Source of the DNA: Pyrenula massariospora
Lineage: Eukaryota; Ascomycota; Eurotiomycetes; Pyrenulales; Pyrenulaceae
DNA length: 64,000 nucleotides
Direction: 5' to 3'
NCBI GenBank assembly: GCA_021030905.1
Contig: JAGFMI010000023.1
Span: 1 to 64,000 of the forward strand
The notes beneath the pieces are model-generated. The model was not told where the DNA came from. It worked only from the letters and a program-made list of their open reading frames with translations, and searched no databases. A program made the position numbers and the translations under genes. This document shows positions 22,062-33,522 of this stretch, in pieces (position 1 is the stretch's first letter; each line of letters opens with the position of its first letter).

Positions 22062-22955
22062 ATGTCTAATTTGTGCTGGTCCAATTACCCTGGTTTACAT
22101 TTGGATTGGGTACCATGCGGACTCACAAACTCAACAACTCCCTTCGTCAGCTGTTGCGTATCAGGCGATACCTGTTATGAGGATGGCTTGTGCCGATATA
22201 CGCACTCGCTCGATGGGGGAAGCGGTTGGTACACCGGAGGCTGCACTGATCCACAATACACAGATCCCAGAAGCTGCTTCGACCGATGTGGTATGTTAGT
22301 CTATGTTCCTCGACGCATAATCTCAGGGAAACTGACTTGTTCTCAATTCCAAGATGTTTCCATTGGTCCCGATGTTGTATTCAATCCAGGTCGAAATCTA
22401 TGGGCCTGTTGCAGTTTCAACCACTCTATCTGGGGGCGCGATTGCGCAAATCCCTCAAACACAACGTTTACAGCCCCGTCGGAAGGCAGAATCCTCCCCT
22501 ATTTCATCGCTGGACAGAACACTAGCAGTAGTTCGACGACATCTACATCACATCCAACGTTAGCAACAACGCCGACAAACTACAAAACGTCAGCCCTACC
22601 GACACCAACACAGCCACCCAGCGGTGGACTCACATCCAATGCCAAAATAGGTATTAGCGTCGGAGTAACGGCCGGCGCATTCATTGTTCTTTTATCTATT
22701 GTCATAGTTCTCCTTCGGCGACGACGGACCCAGCGGCACACAGAAAGAGAGGAATTACCGCCACAGCATCTTTCGGAGCTTCAGAATCCGTCCATTCGTG
22801 ATCTTAGACACGAGCTTACGCCCGGCTCAATCACTCGAAGGTGGAGCCTGCCACTGGAACTCGCAAGTACAACAAGCCGACGACCAGTACGATCGCTAGC
22901 AGAGCTACAAGATCGAAGATTAGAGAGTGAATCCGGGACACATGCAAGTAGTTAA
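22062..22955 (+). CDS. Cys-rich single-pass membrane protein
   Basis: The first in-frame ATG is 22062 (MSNLCWSNYPG). The N-terminal half is Cys-rich (VSCCVSGDTCYEDGLC, GCTDPQYTDPRSCFDRC, WACC), a pattern common in fungal cell-surface proteins. A Ser/Thr-rich stalk follows, then one membrane helix (ISVGVTAGAFIVLLSIVIVLL), an RRRR stop-transfer patch and a cytoplasmic tail. This layout suits a wall-stress or surface sensor, but that role is inferred. A 63-nt segment (22291-22353) starts GTATGT, contains CTGAC and ends CCAAG. It is probably an in-frame intron with an unusual AAG acceptor; removing it gives 276 aa instead of 297. No signal peptide is visible, so an upstream exon may be missing from this model. 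Confidence 0.72.
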   Translation: MSNLCWSNYPGLHLDWVPCGLTNSTTPFVSCCVSGDTCYEDGLCRYTHSLDGGSGWYTGGCTDPQYTDPRSCFDRCGMLVYVPRRIISGKLTCSQFQDVSIGPDVVFNPGRNLWACCSFNHSIWGRDCANPSNTTFTAPSEGRILPYFIAGQNTSSSSTTSTSHPTLATTPTNYKTSALPTPTQPPSGGLTSNAKIGISVGVTAGAFIVLLSIVIVLLRRRRTQRHTEREELPPQHLSELQNPSIRDLRHELTPGSITRRWSLPLELASTTSRRPVRSLAELQDRRLESESGTHASS

Positions 22956-24047
22956 TGAAGACTCAAGTGGGTAATGCGACAGGAAATCAGGCGGTATCGT
23001 GTACGGCACGATAGATGTCTCTACACGATGGAGTGAGGTACCATGTGAAGGGCAGGCTAGTCACCCTGTGATAGGGCCAAAGGCATGGTTTAAAAAGCAT
23101 GTCGATTTCGGCGTCAACTTTATCCTCTTTAGTATAGTATTTCTAATAAGCTTTATGTTCCTAGATGCAGCATCGGTAACCCTTATAGTGCTGTATTCGG
23201 CCTTTCCGAACTATGCGAGACATCGCAGTGGCCCCCACATTCAGGGGCTCTGGCTGCTGGATTTTTCCTGGTGGGCTGGTTGAGTGCGAAAATTGCGCTG
23301 TTCTGGGCCGCATGATTGGGGGAAAAATGCCTCAGCTTAGCATTGGCGATAAATTAGCTGTCGCCTTCAACTCTCCATAGGCGCGCGTTAGGATTGATGG
23401 AAACAAGTGTGCGAAATCCTCAGGCGCAGCCTTGTGCCTTAATTACTTAGCACCGGGGGAAACCTTCGGCCTACAGAAATCAAGGCGAGGCTGGGGGGAC
23501 AGAAGTCGTGGCCAACCTCTTTGTCCGATTATCAGCCGGTAGGGGTGGCTACGATTTCTGTCCCCCAGCTTCGAGGGTTATAATTTCAATAAGTTTGACA
23601 ACGACCGCAACTCCACAGCAAGTCTAGAGAATTTGCAACACCCCGGGGAGTCTCCAGTAAAATACCAAACTTCATAGATATAAACGATAAATTTGCACCA
23701 TGTACTACTTCGGTTCATCGATCAGTTCGTATTAAGCAGTCCTAAATGAATCTGTGAAGTCCGCTGAGCCTACGTTCATTCCGCTATTTTACCTTGTGAT
23801 TACTACTATCCTCTAGCATCTGGGCCTGCGTTGTAGGCAGATAGCCAGGGATATGTATTTGGTAGAAAACAGCTCGATGTAATTATGTAGAAGCAGAATC
23901 AGCTTGACTATTTAAGCTACCCAATACAATCGAAGGTACAGTTGCCATTGCCGACAAGAAAATTGAAGCAGTGGACCGTCTGCCTCGTCGACTAGGTGCA
24001 AACATCCACAACTTGCTCGCCGCATTGTCCAACGCAAAGCGCCGCGT
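22956..24047. other. intergenic with a foldback element
   Basis: Between the Cys-rich membrane protein and the convergent Jen1-type gene. Apart from the foldback element at 23486-23573 I see no gene. A 94-codon frame at 22999-23283 with a hydrophobic stretch starts at GTG and lacks support. Confidence 0.5.
23486..23573. repeat. foldback (MITE-like) element, copy 1
   Basis: An 88-bp element with near-perfect inverted arms of about 28 nt. The left arm begins CGAGGCTGGGGGGACAGAAG and the right arm is its imperfect complement, ending CCCCCAGCTTCG. A related element lies at 28033-28125. The interior (~32 bp) is not shared with copy 2. No clear target-site duplication was found. It encodes nothing and would be mobilised, if at all, by a transposase elsewhere. 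Confidence 0.75.
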
Positions 24048-25625
24048 CTATTTGTGCACCTCCGTCACCGCCGCCCTCTTCTCCTCAACCTCCTCCACTG
24101 CCCCCTTCCCATCTTCATCATCCCCCCTCTCCAACTCCCTCAACTTCTCCTCCGACACCGGATCAATCTCTCCCGCAACCTTCGCCTCCTCAAACCTCCT
24201 TCCTCTCTTCTCTGGCCCAAGCGCCGTCGTCACGACAATCCCCAGCGCGATAATCGCAGTCGCGATCCCCATCGTCGGCCCATACGCCTCCACCTCCTCC
24301 CCATCCAGCCCCTTCTTGAAATGACTCTCCGAAATCGCATTCACAATCTGCGCCGACGGCGAGCTGATCATGTTCCCGATCTGGTACGTAATCCCGGGGA
24401 AAGACGAGCGGAAGGCGGGCGGAGAGAGTTCGTTCAGGTGGATGGGGATCACGCCCCAGGCGCCCTGGACGAAGAACTGCATGAAGAAGCCGGAGGCGGA
24501 GAGGTCGCGTTCGCCCTGGGGCAGGATCCAGGCGGGGATCATCAGGCCGGAGATGAGGGCCGAGACGATGATGGCGCGGCGTCGGCCGACGAATTGGGAG
24601 AGGTAGCCGATTATGGTCCCGCCGACGCAGGCGCCCGCCTTCATCAGGATGGAGGCGCGGGATGCGGCGGCGTTTTTGAGCTCCTTCTCCGTCAGCATGA
24701 AGGTCGTGTAGGAGTCCTGCGAGCTGTGGGAGTAGTAGTTGAACCAGGTCATTAGGATAATGCAGTAGATGACCATCTTCCACTCCGAGGTGATCATTTT
24801 GCGGACTTCGATCCAGAAAGCGGCGGGTGAGTGGGCGGCCTTGATAGCTTCGTTCTCCTTGCGAAGACGACGCGCCTCGCGGAATTGCTTCGACTCTGGG
24901 AAGATGATGCGGATGATGCCCACGCCGATGGAGAGGCCAGCTGCGATCCAGAACACGGTTTTCCATGAGTCGGTGCTGCCACCCACGCCGAGATTTGCGC
25001 ATGCTGCAAGAACGTAGCCGAAAGAATAGCCTTGCTGTAGAATGCCTGACATGAGGCCCCTAGCATTGACTGGACAATTCTCAAGCGCCATGGCAATAGC
25101 ATTACCGTAGACACCTCCCATGAACAGGCCGAATAGACTCCTCACGGCGAGGAACTCTGAGAATGTCGAGGCGTAAATGGTAGCAATCTGAAGAACTCCA
25201 AGAACAATCATATTGAACACCATTGGCCATTTTCTTCCAAATTTATCTCCAGCAAGACCGAAGAATGCTGCACCAACGGAGCGAAGGAGGAGTGTGAGAG
25301 TAATAGCGGTAGTAACATTGGTCTTGGAAGTATGAAAATACTTGGCAAGCTTGACCGTCTGTATGCTGAGAGCGTGGAAATCAAATGCGTCGGCGGTCCA
25401 AGCAAACAGGCCAACGAGGAAGAAAAGCCAATCTCGAGCTGAAAGCTGCGCAAAGAGGCTGATTGGATCTTTCAATGGCTCAGGACTTCGCCATTCAGCG
25501 CGCTCCTCACCATAGATGTTTGTAATAGTTGTCCGCTGTTTCCAGCGAAAAAGGTCAGCCCAGGATTGCTTGGCAGTGGGCCAGATCCCGGTCGCAACTG
25601 GCTCAGCTGGTTCATTTCGCGCCAT
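24048..25625 (-). CDS. JEN1: Jen1-type monocarboxylate:H+ symporter (MFS)
   Basis: Single exon from ATG 25625, 525 aa, with about 12 membrane helices starting near residue 65. The MFS motif-A loop is GDKFGRK (126-132). The Jen1-family signature NxxSHxSQDxxxT is present as NYYSHSSQDSYTT (296-308). In yeast, Jen1 imports lactate and pyruvate with protons at the plasma membrane and is repressed by glucose; paralogues (Jen2) prefer dicarboxylates, and the sequence alone does not settle the substrate. The long hydrophilic N-terminus and acidic Glu/Lys-rich C-terminal tail fit regulated endocytic turnover (inference). The gene lies between two copies of a foldback element. Confidence 0.94.
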   Translation of the reverse strand: MARNEPAEPVATGIWPTAKQSWADLFRWKQRTTITNIYGEERAEWRSPEPLKDPISLFAQLSARDWLFFLVGLFAWTADAFDFHALSIQTVKLAKYFHTSKTNVTTAITLTLLLRSVGAAFFGLAGDKFGRKWPMVFNMIVLGVLQIATIYASTFSEFLAVRSLFGLFMGGVYGNAIAMALENCPVNARGLMSGILQQGYSFGYVLAACANLGVGGSTDSWKTVFWIAAGLSIGVGIIRIIFPESKQFREARRLRKENEAIKAAHSPAAFWIEVRKMITSEWKMVIYCIILMTWFNYYSHSSQDSYTTFMLTEKELKNAAASRASILMKAGACVGGTIIGYLSQFVGRRRAIIVSALISGLMIPAWILPQGERDLSASGFFMQFFVQGAWGVIPIHLNELSPPAFRSSFPGITYQIGNMISSPSAQIVNAISESHFKKGLDGEEVEAYGPTMGIATAIIALGIVVTTALGPEKRGRRFEEAKVAGEIDPVSEEKLRELERGDDEDGKGAVEEVEEKRAAVTEVHK

Positions 25626-28403
25626 TGATGACGGTAGGAACGCGGTAAATTTTCGATTAGTGAGTATCTGTAGACCTGGGCAGTCTTCAATAAGAAAATA
25701 TTTTGAAGAAGCGTTTCACGTCATAGACTGAGCATCTCTGCCACCAGCACTGGGAACGCTTCGACCAGATAAGTGGGACCATGGGAGTACTTATATAGCT
25801 GAAAATATCAAGCTGACAGCCACGTTGCGGCTATCCATATCTCCCGAAGACGTCCATGTGCGGTCTTTGAAAAGACACGCGCTCCTCAATGGCCCGAGGC
25901 AAGCAACGCCGACATGAATGTGCCGCTCCTTAGAGCGAATCTAGGCATGGCCTATTTCAAACAGGATGACAAGGGAGAGTGATAGTGGCTTGGTAACGCG
26001 AGCCAAGGACATTCAATCCTCTGGCGTAGCACAGCCAAGATTCATCTCCGCACAGCAAAGCGGGATAGCATCTTGGCTGCGAGGACGAATCTGTGTATGA
26101 ATAGCAGAGAGTGGCTGAAAAAGGTTGCTGGTTAGGGGCTAGATTGGGCTTGTTTGCCGTGTGTCAGTCATAAGCGGGCGACTTTCCAGGTGAACATAGG
26201 CGGACTCCAGAGGAAAGAAGACCAAGAACCGGAGATGTTCAACATGAGAAATGTTTGCTATTTCAAAATCTTCACAGTCAGGCTGGGCACACTCAGATAT
26301 ACATATAACCGCACATCCCAGCTCATTCTCTGCAGCTTCTCAATGCTCCTCACCATTTCTAAGCTATCTTGATCCTCTTCACCTACTCTGCGATGAGAAG
26401 ATTCTGGGGTAAGGGATTCTAAGATCCCTGCTACTCCGTAATCAAGCAATAGAAGACGCCATCGTTTCTCGGCGAGCAGTTTGCGGAGTCTAAGACCGGC
26501 ATGTCTCATGCAGGTAATCCGGGGTTGTAGGGGAATGAGGCGTCGCGAAGCATTGGGAAGGCGGGAAAAATATCCTGGAGAGTGCCAAGAGGAGGCGGTC
26601 TTGGCATGGGAGATGTCGGGCCCGTGTAGCCCGATAACGCCCGATCCAATGCTTGAAGACGCTGAGAGTAGCGCTTCTATCTCAAAAGATTCCCTCTCGC
26701 GGCACTTTGATGTCGAACATCTCGTATTCAAAGGGCCGCTAATCGATCGACTTGATGCAGACACCAGCATTCTGGACCCAATGAAACCCCTTCCCGAGGA
26801 CGGGATCCGTGCCGCACGCGATACAAGGGCGACACGCAAGATGGGAGGAGGGCGCAATGGATAGGGGCAGATTCAAATCGACTGCTTGAAGAGAGGTCGG
26901 GCACCGTGTGACCAATAGGATAGGGCCAAATCTATGGCAGCTCCTATCTCTCGCCCGAGATGCGGAGGAGAGGTCATTCCACTTTCAATCATGCCCTACC
27001 TACCACAAGCAATCGATCCCATCTCGCACCGTCCTAGTCCGTAACCTTCTTCTATCCTTTCGACCTTGTTTCGCCACTGATCAGACTCAATCCTTCGGTA
27101 AAGCACACTATCGGCGCCCTCATACTTCCCAGGTTCCTCACAATCAAAAAAAGCCACATTGGCCTGAAAATACACTCCATTCCCTTTCCTGAACCGACGA
27201 GTAATCAGCGAGCTTGGTCCATGATTCTCTGGACCCTATCGGAACGCCAATTGGCCCAGCTGCAAGTCAAAGGGGTTTTCCAGCTCCTGCACAACGGCTT
27301 GGCCAATGATCCCAGCAGGCTCTTCTAACCCCTTATTAGCGCGTAACAAACTTCCCACACGTCTCTTTCCGTCTAGTTGTGCTGTGCACAGAGGACGTAT
27401 CTCCTGTCCTTCAACCTATCGATAAATCAGACCGCAATCATTGCTAGACAATTTAGGCGGGGGGTTGACTGATAATGGTCACCTGAACAATAAATTAGGC
27501 TTCAATGTCCATAATATCCCAACGAAGAGAAATTACGCGCAGATATCAAATTAATGAAGGCGGTGCTACAGCAGCGTATCTCTCGGGCATGGATGCTGCC
27601 GACTCAGATTTTCGATAAATGTAATCTTTGATGCTCAGATTTTGACAGTCAACTGTAGACTTTAACCGGAAATAGACAAGGACACATGAATGATTTTCTC
27701 CTTTCTGTGATAAAGTGCGGTAGGTGAAAGGGAATAATGAAAAAAGTTACGCGCTGTGAGATAAAACAAATTCGGAGAATTCAAGATTACTGAAGCTGAA
27801 GAATGTCGTCTTTGCAAATGTACCGTGAGGATAATACTTAGAAAGTCGGACACTGATGTTCACGCAGAAATTTAGGACGAAAGAAAAGCTATTCATCACT
27901 TAAGTCTGTAGCATGATCTCCTCTAGCTCCCACCTGACAGAGTGGCGGTTGCCTGAAGGACGAACATAGGGTTACTGAGAGCCGTGATAGTAGTTGGAAA
28001 ATTTCCTATCATAGGTTATTGAGATTCCCTCGCGAGGCTCGGGGACAGAAATCGTGGCGGATTTTTTTTGGTGTCGTGCGGGGCAAACCAATCCACGATC
28101 GGCCACAATTTGTCCCCCAGCCTCGTTGTGCAAGGCTCTGCAAGGCTTGGCGGTCTAACGCGCTCGACAAGGAATTCGATTGCTGAATCTCGTCACACGA
28201 CATATTTCATCCATGAGAGACATAGTAACCTTCAGATCAGAGACAATTTCGATCACGGTTGTGCTTTGAGCTTAAAGCAAGTTGGCCAACATTGTGATCG
28301 TGGCATGCGCATAGCAATACGCTGCTACCATAAGACATTGATGTCTGCCTCCTCTCTCCTTCCAACTTTTGCATAAGCGTGTCAGTGTCTGCGGCAGTCG
28401 GAA
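25626..28403. other. 2.8-kb intergenic region, no gene recognised
   Basis: Contains the Jen1-type promoter at its left end and a foldback element at 28033-28125. Overlapping open frames on both strands near 26.26-26.86 kb (up to 199 codons on minus, from a TTG) lack an ATG start and any motif. Otherwise it appears non-coding. Confidence 0.5.
28033..28125. repeat. foldback (MITE-like) element, copy 2
   Basis: A 93-bp element whose arms match copy 1. The left arm begins CGAGGCTCGGGGACAGAAAT and the right arm ends TTTGTCCCCCAGCCTCG. The consensus arm of the two copies is about 26 nt. The interior differs from copy 1 and includes a run of eight T. No target-site duplication is obvious. Confidence 0.75.
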
Positions 28404-29900
28404 ATGAAGAGCGAAAGTGATGAGCTGTCTGAAACAGAGCTCGACCAGCAGGTCGCTTATAAACAATGGTACCTTGGCGGCGATAGGGAGGGAATGCTTT
28501 CCATCTGTACCTCTGTACCACAACCGTCTCTTCCAGATCCTTTTGGACGTTGTTTTATCTCTCGACTACCAGACGAGATTATGTGTCAGATCTTCTCGCA
28601 AATTCCTTGGCGTGACGAAGTCTCTAAGCATCAATTAAGTACGATCCCAAGCGGCCTTTCGCTGCAGTTGGTTTCATCGCCATGGCGAAGGTTGTGGGAG
28701 CCCTTTTTTTTCCGACATATCATTCATACATCTTATTCTCAAGCATTCGACTCATTAAGTCCAGGAAGAACTCTGTCAAGATTAATAGATTCCCGTCCAG
28801 AACTTGCTTTACATGTCCGAAGTATCTCGATGTACCGCTTACGAGAGATCGTTTCTACCGCCGATACGGCCGATAAGGCTGTAGCTGCCATCGAAATGCT
28901 TGCGCGATTCCAAAGGACTCGGAGTCTTTTTATCAATATTTGGCCGGAGAAACTTGTTCCTATTACAAACACAATCAAGACTTTACCATTGCTTAAAGAC
29001 CTTGACTTAGAGCTCATGGGGTCATCTTCCGGAAAATCATTGTACCTGATAGAATTGATGCCTTTTCTCCAGTCACTTAGACTTAGAAGACTTTGCATTA
29101 ACAATCGAAGTGTCTTTGGTGATAGTACTCTTGACAACCCCCCTACTCTCGAAGAAATCAATGAAGCCTTTCCACCCGCACTAAGTCACACATCCGATAT
29201 TACATCCTTGCATATCCATATGATCGAAGATCGCTTGATAGCTGATCGCCTTTTACGATGGCCCTGCCGGCTCGAGTCGTTGACGTTCGGTATGATTGGA
29301 TTTTTCCCAAACTCTTCTGGGTATTCTCTCCCCGTTCTGCAGTCACTACTAGACATCCACGCGGCATCGTTACGGTACATTGATCTCGATGTCTTTCCAG
29401 AGCATCTGAAGAGCATTCCAGATTTTTCCCATTTTCCTTGCCTACAAGAGCTTCATCTCACTCATCACCCTCTCGTGACTGAAAAGCCAGCTGCCGCCGC
29501 CCAGAAACTCGCCGCTCCATCCCTAAAATCACTTTACATCGATTTCACTCTGGGAATTGTTGATGATGTGACACCTCTAGACATCTTTTCGATCAAACAA
29601 TTCAACTGGCTTGATAGCTTCATCAGCGAAAGGGAAAAAGAGTCGAAACTACAGATGGTCCATGTCAATATCGATATTTCAGATCCATTCATGCAGATTG
29701 GTCAAGGACATCCCTTCGGAACCCTGACCGAGCGGCATTGGCCGTGGGAATATTGCGAAGAAGCGAAGGTCGCGTTGGCGAAGAAAAATGTGGAAATGAC
29801 CTGGTCCAAGCCAAGGTGTACCAGGGAAGAATGGGCCAAAGAGATTACACGCTCTACAGGCTACAGAGGACAGATAAAAATCACGGGTTGGTTGCAATGA
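28404..29900 (+). CDS. F-box protein, 498 aa
   Basis: Single exon from ATG 28404. An F-box motif lies at about residues 50-100 (SRLPDEIMCQIFSQIPWRDE, then LQLVSSPWRRLWEPFFF), preceded by a short acidic N-terminus. The rest has Leu-rich, irregularly repeating segments (LKDLDLELMG, LQSLRLRRLC, LQELHLTHHP, LKSLYIDF) typical of the divergent leucine-rich region of fungal F-box proteins. Such proteins act as SCF ubiquitin-ligase substrate receptors through Skp1 (family knowledge); no substrate can be inferred. No introns are needed. Confidence 0.85.
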   Translation: MKSESDELSETELDQQVAYKQWYLGGDREGMLSICTSVPQPSLPDPFGRCFISRLPDEIMCQIFSQIPWRDEVSKHQLSTIPSGLSLQLVSSPWRRLWEPFFFRHIIHTSYSQAFDSLSPGRTLSRLIDSRPELALHVRSISMYRLREIVSTADTADKAVAAIEMLARFQRTRSLFINIWPEKLVPITNTIKTLPLLKDLDLELMGSSSGKSLYLIELMPFLQSLRLRRLCINNRSVFGDSTLDNPPTLEEINEAFPPALSHTSDITSLHIHMIEDRLIADRLLRWPCRLESLTFGMIGFFPNSSGYSLPVLQSLLDIHAASLRYIDLDVFPEHLKSIPDFSHFPCLQELHLTHHPLVTEKPAAAAQKLAAPSLKSLYIDFTLGIVDDVTPLDIFSIKQFNWLDSFISEREKESKLQMVHVNIDISDPFMQIGQGHPFGTLTERHWPWEYCEEAKVALAKKNVEMTWSKPRCTREEWAKEITRSTGYRGQIKITGWLQ

Positions 29901-30743
29901 CAAATGAGAGCAGGAAGAAATCCCACGACGGACTGCACAGCTGTAGCAGAAGAGTTCTGAATGTCCCGCGTTTGCAGGGTATAAGAAAAGCGATCAAGTG
30001 ACTTCGAGCCAAGAATGATGAGTAGAAGGCATATGAGAATTCTGACCACTTCTGTTTGTCATAAGAATCATTTGCAAAGAGGGAAAAGGTTCCATGGCCG
30101 CATGGAAGGACCGTCGGCTTTCGGCCTCAATTTCGCTTCTCGGAACTTTTAGAGGAGGTACTGTGAGAAAACGAAAAAATTAATACAAAGGCAGTACTTA
30201 CGCAGATATTGCGTTACAGGTAGACAGCGAAAGATGCCCGGAGAGAGGATGAATAAGATAGAATTAAGAAAATTTCGAAGAGGCGTTGAGATGGACAAAA
30301 CCAAGTCCGCAAGATGTGTGACCCCGTGAACTTCACTTCCTCTGATCTCTTCGATCCATCGAGCGAATTTCCCGTTATAGATGGAACTCTGATCTCTACA
30401 CCTCCTCCAGCTAAATTCGCCTCCCGGTATGGATGATTGACAGCAGGCACAAGAAGCGCGGCTCGTACGGAGGCTGAGAACGCACTTGCAAGAGACGAGG
30501 CTGAAACAACTGCATGAATATGAAAAGCCATCTGCATCTTCAGTTCTGAGGTTCCACTCCTACAGTAGGAACTCACGAGATCAACGGGAGAATAAAAGCA
30601 ACCCGTCGAATATTAAGGGGTAGAGTCCTACAGCTGATCCGCGACATATCCATCCACATCTTCCCCTCCCCTTCAGAAAAGACCAAAGGCCCAAGTCAAA
30701 GCCGTAGACAGTGAGCCCGGCGTACACCTTCTGCGGCCCCAAT
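29901..30743. other. intergenic, no gene recognised
   Basis: Lies between the convergent F-box and M35 protease genes and should hold both 3' UTRs. A 120-codon minus frame (30214-30576) shows no motif and is probably chance. Confidence 0.5.
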
Positions 30744-31883
30744 TTAGAGGATAATGCACCCATTCCCATCATCCTGATCAACGCATACACCCGGCGGGGC
30801 GTTCTTATTGTTCTGCGGCTTGTCCTTGAAGAGTGTATTGCATTTATTCGACCAGTACAGCTCCTACACAAGTAGTCCTCCGTCAGCTTAAATCAATTCA
30901 TTTCCACGGAATAGAAATTCCAAGGTACGCAACAATCGCGAGAAAGACACTCACATTCGCAAACCACGCAAACGAGTCCGCGTTCCCAATCGTCGCCGCC
31001 TGCCACGTCGCCCCCGTCTGCGGAAAGATCTCGCTCGTCGGCATGATCTGCGTGCTCTTCGCCATATTCTGCGTGTCCTGGGGCCCGTAGGCGTAGTCTC
31101 CGACGCGTTTCTCCGGGAGGATGGAGAAGCCTTTCACCGCGTCGTCGGAGATGAATTTAACATGACTGCGCTCACGTGCGTTGTTAGCATGCGGGGACGG
31201 GAAGGGATAAAAGGCAGAGAGGGAGGCTCACGTTAGCTCGTGGAGAAGGACATGGCCGCCGAGGGATTGCATTTTGTAGGAGGCGTAGGTGTCGAGGTCG
31301 CTGCATTGGATGGAACCGAGATTTGGGTATTTGAAGGTGCGGCGCTTGTCGCTGTCGCAGAAGTGCATGGTTGCGGCGTTCGGGTTGTCGATCACGTTGT
31401 CCGTGTACGCCATTGCTCGCTGGCATTTTATCTTTGTCGTGTCGTAGTCGTCGCCGTGGATGGTGACCTGCGAGAGAATGTCGGCGCCGGTGCCGGGCCG
31501 GATGTCGGAGGGCGTGGTCATCTTTTGGAATACGGTCTTGACGGCGGCTTTGTAGCTGTCGTCCTGTTTGAAATATTTGGCGAAGATCACGTCGAATTTG
31601 GCGGGGTCGCTACTAGCGACGCTTGAAGCGACTGTGTTCATGTCAGTGAAAGCGACTTGGAGCTGATTAACTTTAGGGTCGTTTTCTCCGAAGTTGGTAA
31701 ATTGTGCTAAGGCACGTTTTTGGACGCCAGAGGCATGGTCAGACAGACTGGGGCTTCGAGGAAGGTCAGCTCGTTTCCTCAATTAGAGCACACGACTTAC
31801 CTGGAATTGAGTGGTGTGCAGTTAACGAGCGCGATGCTTATGCTAAAGAGGCAGAGAAAAGTTTCCCACTGAGGAAAACACAT
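30744..31883 (-). CDS. secreted aspzincin-type (M35-like) metalloprotease
   Basis: Four exons on minus: 31801-31883, 31232-31747, 30955-31165 and 30744-30863, with introns of 53, 66 and 91 nt, all GT-AG. They give 309 aa. The N-terminus MCFPQWETFLCLFSISIALV is a plausible signal peptide, followed by a dibasic KR site (GVQKR) that may release the mature enzyme. The zinc site HELTH is at residues 197-201 and is split by the second intron. GDYAYG at 222-227 supplies the Asp that serves as third ligand in aspzincins. NADSFAWFANELYW near the C-terminus is a typical M35 ending. The enzyme probably degrades proteins outside the cell. Confidence 0.9.
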
Positions 31884-33522
31884 AGTTCCAGAACAATAAA
31901 ATGAAAGAGATTTGTCATATACGAGAGATACGTGGAGGAAAAGAGCTATTAGATCAAAGGAATGAACGCATCCAGGCCGAGATTAGAAGGTTTCCCTTGA
32001 AAAGAATGGAAACGAGGGAATTTAATGAGAATCTGGCGGCTCGAAAGTGGACAATTTGTTTGGATGTTGACATTGATTACGAGCTTCTGTGGACTTTTAA
32101 ATTGATTTGGGATGTTGTTACTGACATAGGCTTGGAGACTTGTTGTTGTCATGGATCGAGCATTCGAGTCGTTTCAACATCGGGTTGGGGTACAACAACT
32201 TGCCGAAGCAATTAGGCGGCCTGGACATAAGCTATATTCTAGATGAAGAGGATGGATCATTCATCACACTACATAGCCTGGATTGGATAAGCACGTGCCC
32301 GACAATGCGATCGATGCGGGTGCCTAAAACTAGACGGAAATAAGCATTAAAAAGCTTTCACCAACGCTAGGCCAAAGAACATTTCAACGCGCCAAGGGAG
32401 CATATGCTGGCAGGACAGTGTTTCAGATAGCTTGTGTCATCAAAGGGGCGATTCCCGGTTCCAAAAGCCACGATTTGTGCGCATTAGCGCGTCGATGATC
32501 TAAGCTGACTCTTGGGAAGAGTGCCCATCTGCGTTAGCCGAAAAGAGTAATAGGTCAATGGTGCTGTAAGAATTCCCAACTTTAGAGGCTCAACAAAATC
32601 CGACTGTGGCATTCGTCTATGGAGAGATGGTTTTTCTCATAGCATCACATGGTATTAATGCAGGTTGGTTGGTCCTTGCTGAGTAGAAAAATAAACAAGC
32701 TTCACAGAGCGGACAGCTGTTTCCCGTTGAAATCAGATAAGGCCATCTTTGCCTTGAACGTTAACAGGTGTTGGATTTCCAAATGCTAACAAAGCCTGAA
32801 ATTTATCACTTGCCGGGCTGTCCTGTAATCGGCCTTTTGCTGGGAGCGTGCTCACCTTGCGTGGGCTGCACTAGCACAAATTTGGTAGAGTACAGGTTAT
32901 TCACGTGACCATGTTTTCTGCCAAGACCGGCCGCAGAATCTCTTCAAAAACTCGTTTCAACACCAAACCTGCTCTACCGCCGAGCCTGTCATCATCGGCA
33001 AAGTCAAAGACTATCTGAAAGACGACGTCTGTTTATTTCGGCTCCCTGTATCGAGCGATTGGTTGTGTTGTGGCCCCATGGGACGTCCACCGGGCAAGGC
33101 CTCCCAGGTTAATTGTAAGGTTCTGACCAAAAAGCCAACATGTCTCCCTTGTCCCTCCGTCTGAGCGATCGAGATTTCACCAACGCAACCTCTCGGCCGC
33201 GAAGCCGCTCATATTAGACGACGATGCTGACTTGCTCCAACTTACCATAACTCCAGAGTCTTATTCTCTCTTTGGTGACCGATGGCCTGAGAGTATCATC
33301 GTGGAACAATTTTCCTCGATGTTTTGCGGTTTCATAATCGATGTCTTAAAATCTACTTGTTGCTGATCTCGTCAGATCAACGACACTATGAAGTTGCTGC
33401 AGAGTATAAGACCCGTATCATGAATTGTTAAAAAATTTCTGACAAAGTGAATTGGACTGCACCTTTTTCTTTGTGTCGCTTGACATTAGCTCATTTTGTT
33501 CGCTCATTATTGTTTTGTGATC
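31884..33522. other. 1.6-kb intergenic region, no gene recognised
   Basis: Lies between two divergently transcribed secreted-protein genes, so both promoters should be here. Frames such as 31901-32215 plus lack motifs. No repeat or RNA gene was recognised. Confidence 0.5.

Noticed and set aside
22999-23283. 94-codon frame with a hydrophobic stretch
   Set aside because: Starts at GTG, has no ATG or splice signals, and follows directly after another gene; no family resemblance.
24054-25002. Long frames inside the Jen1-type gene
   Set aside because: Shadows of the GC-rich transporter coding region; Arg/Pro/His-rich translations are typical of wrong frames.
26258-26864. Overlapping 199-codon minus and 127-codon plus frames
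   Set aside because: The minus frame has no ATG near its start. Neither has motifs, and one is the shadow of the other.
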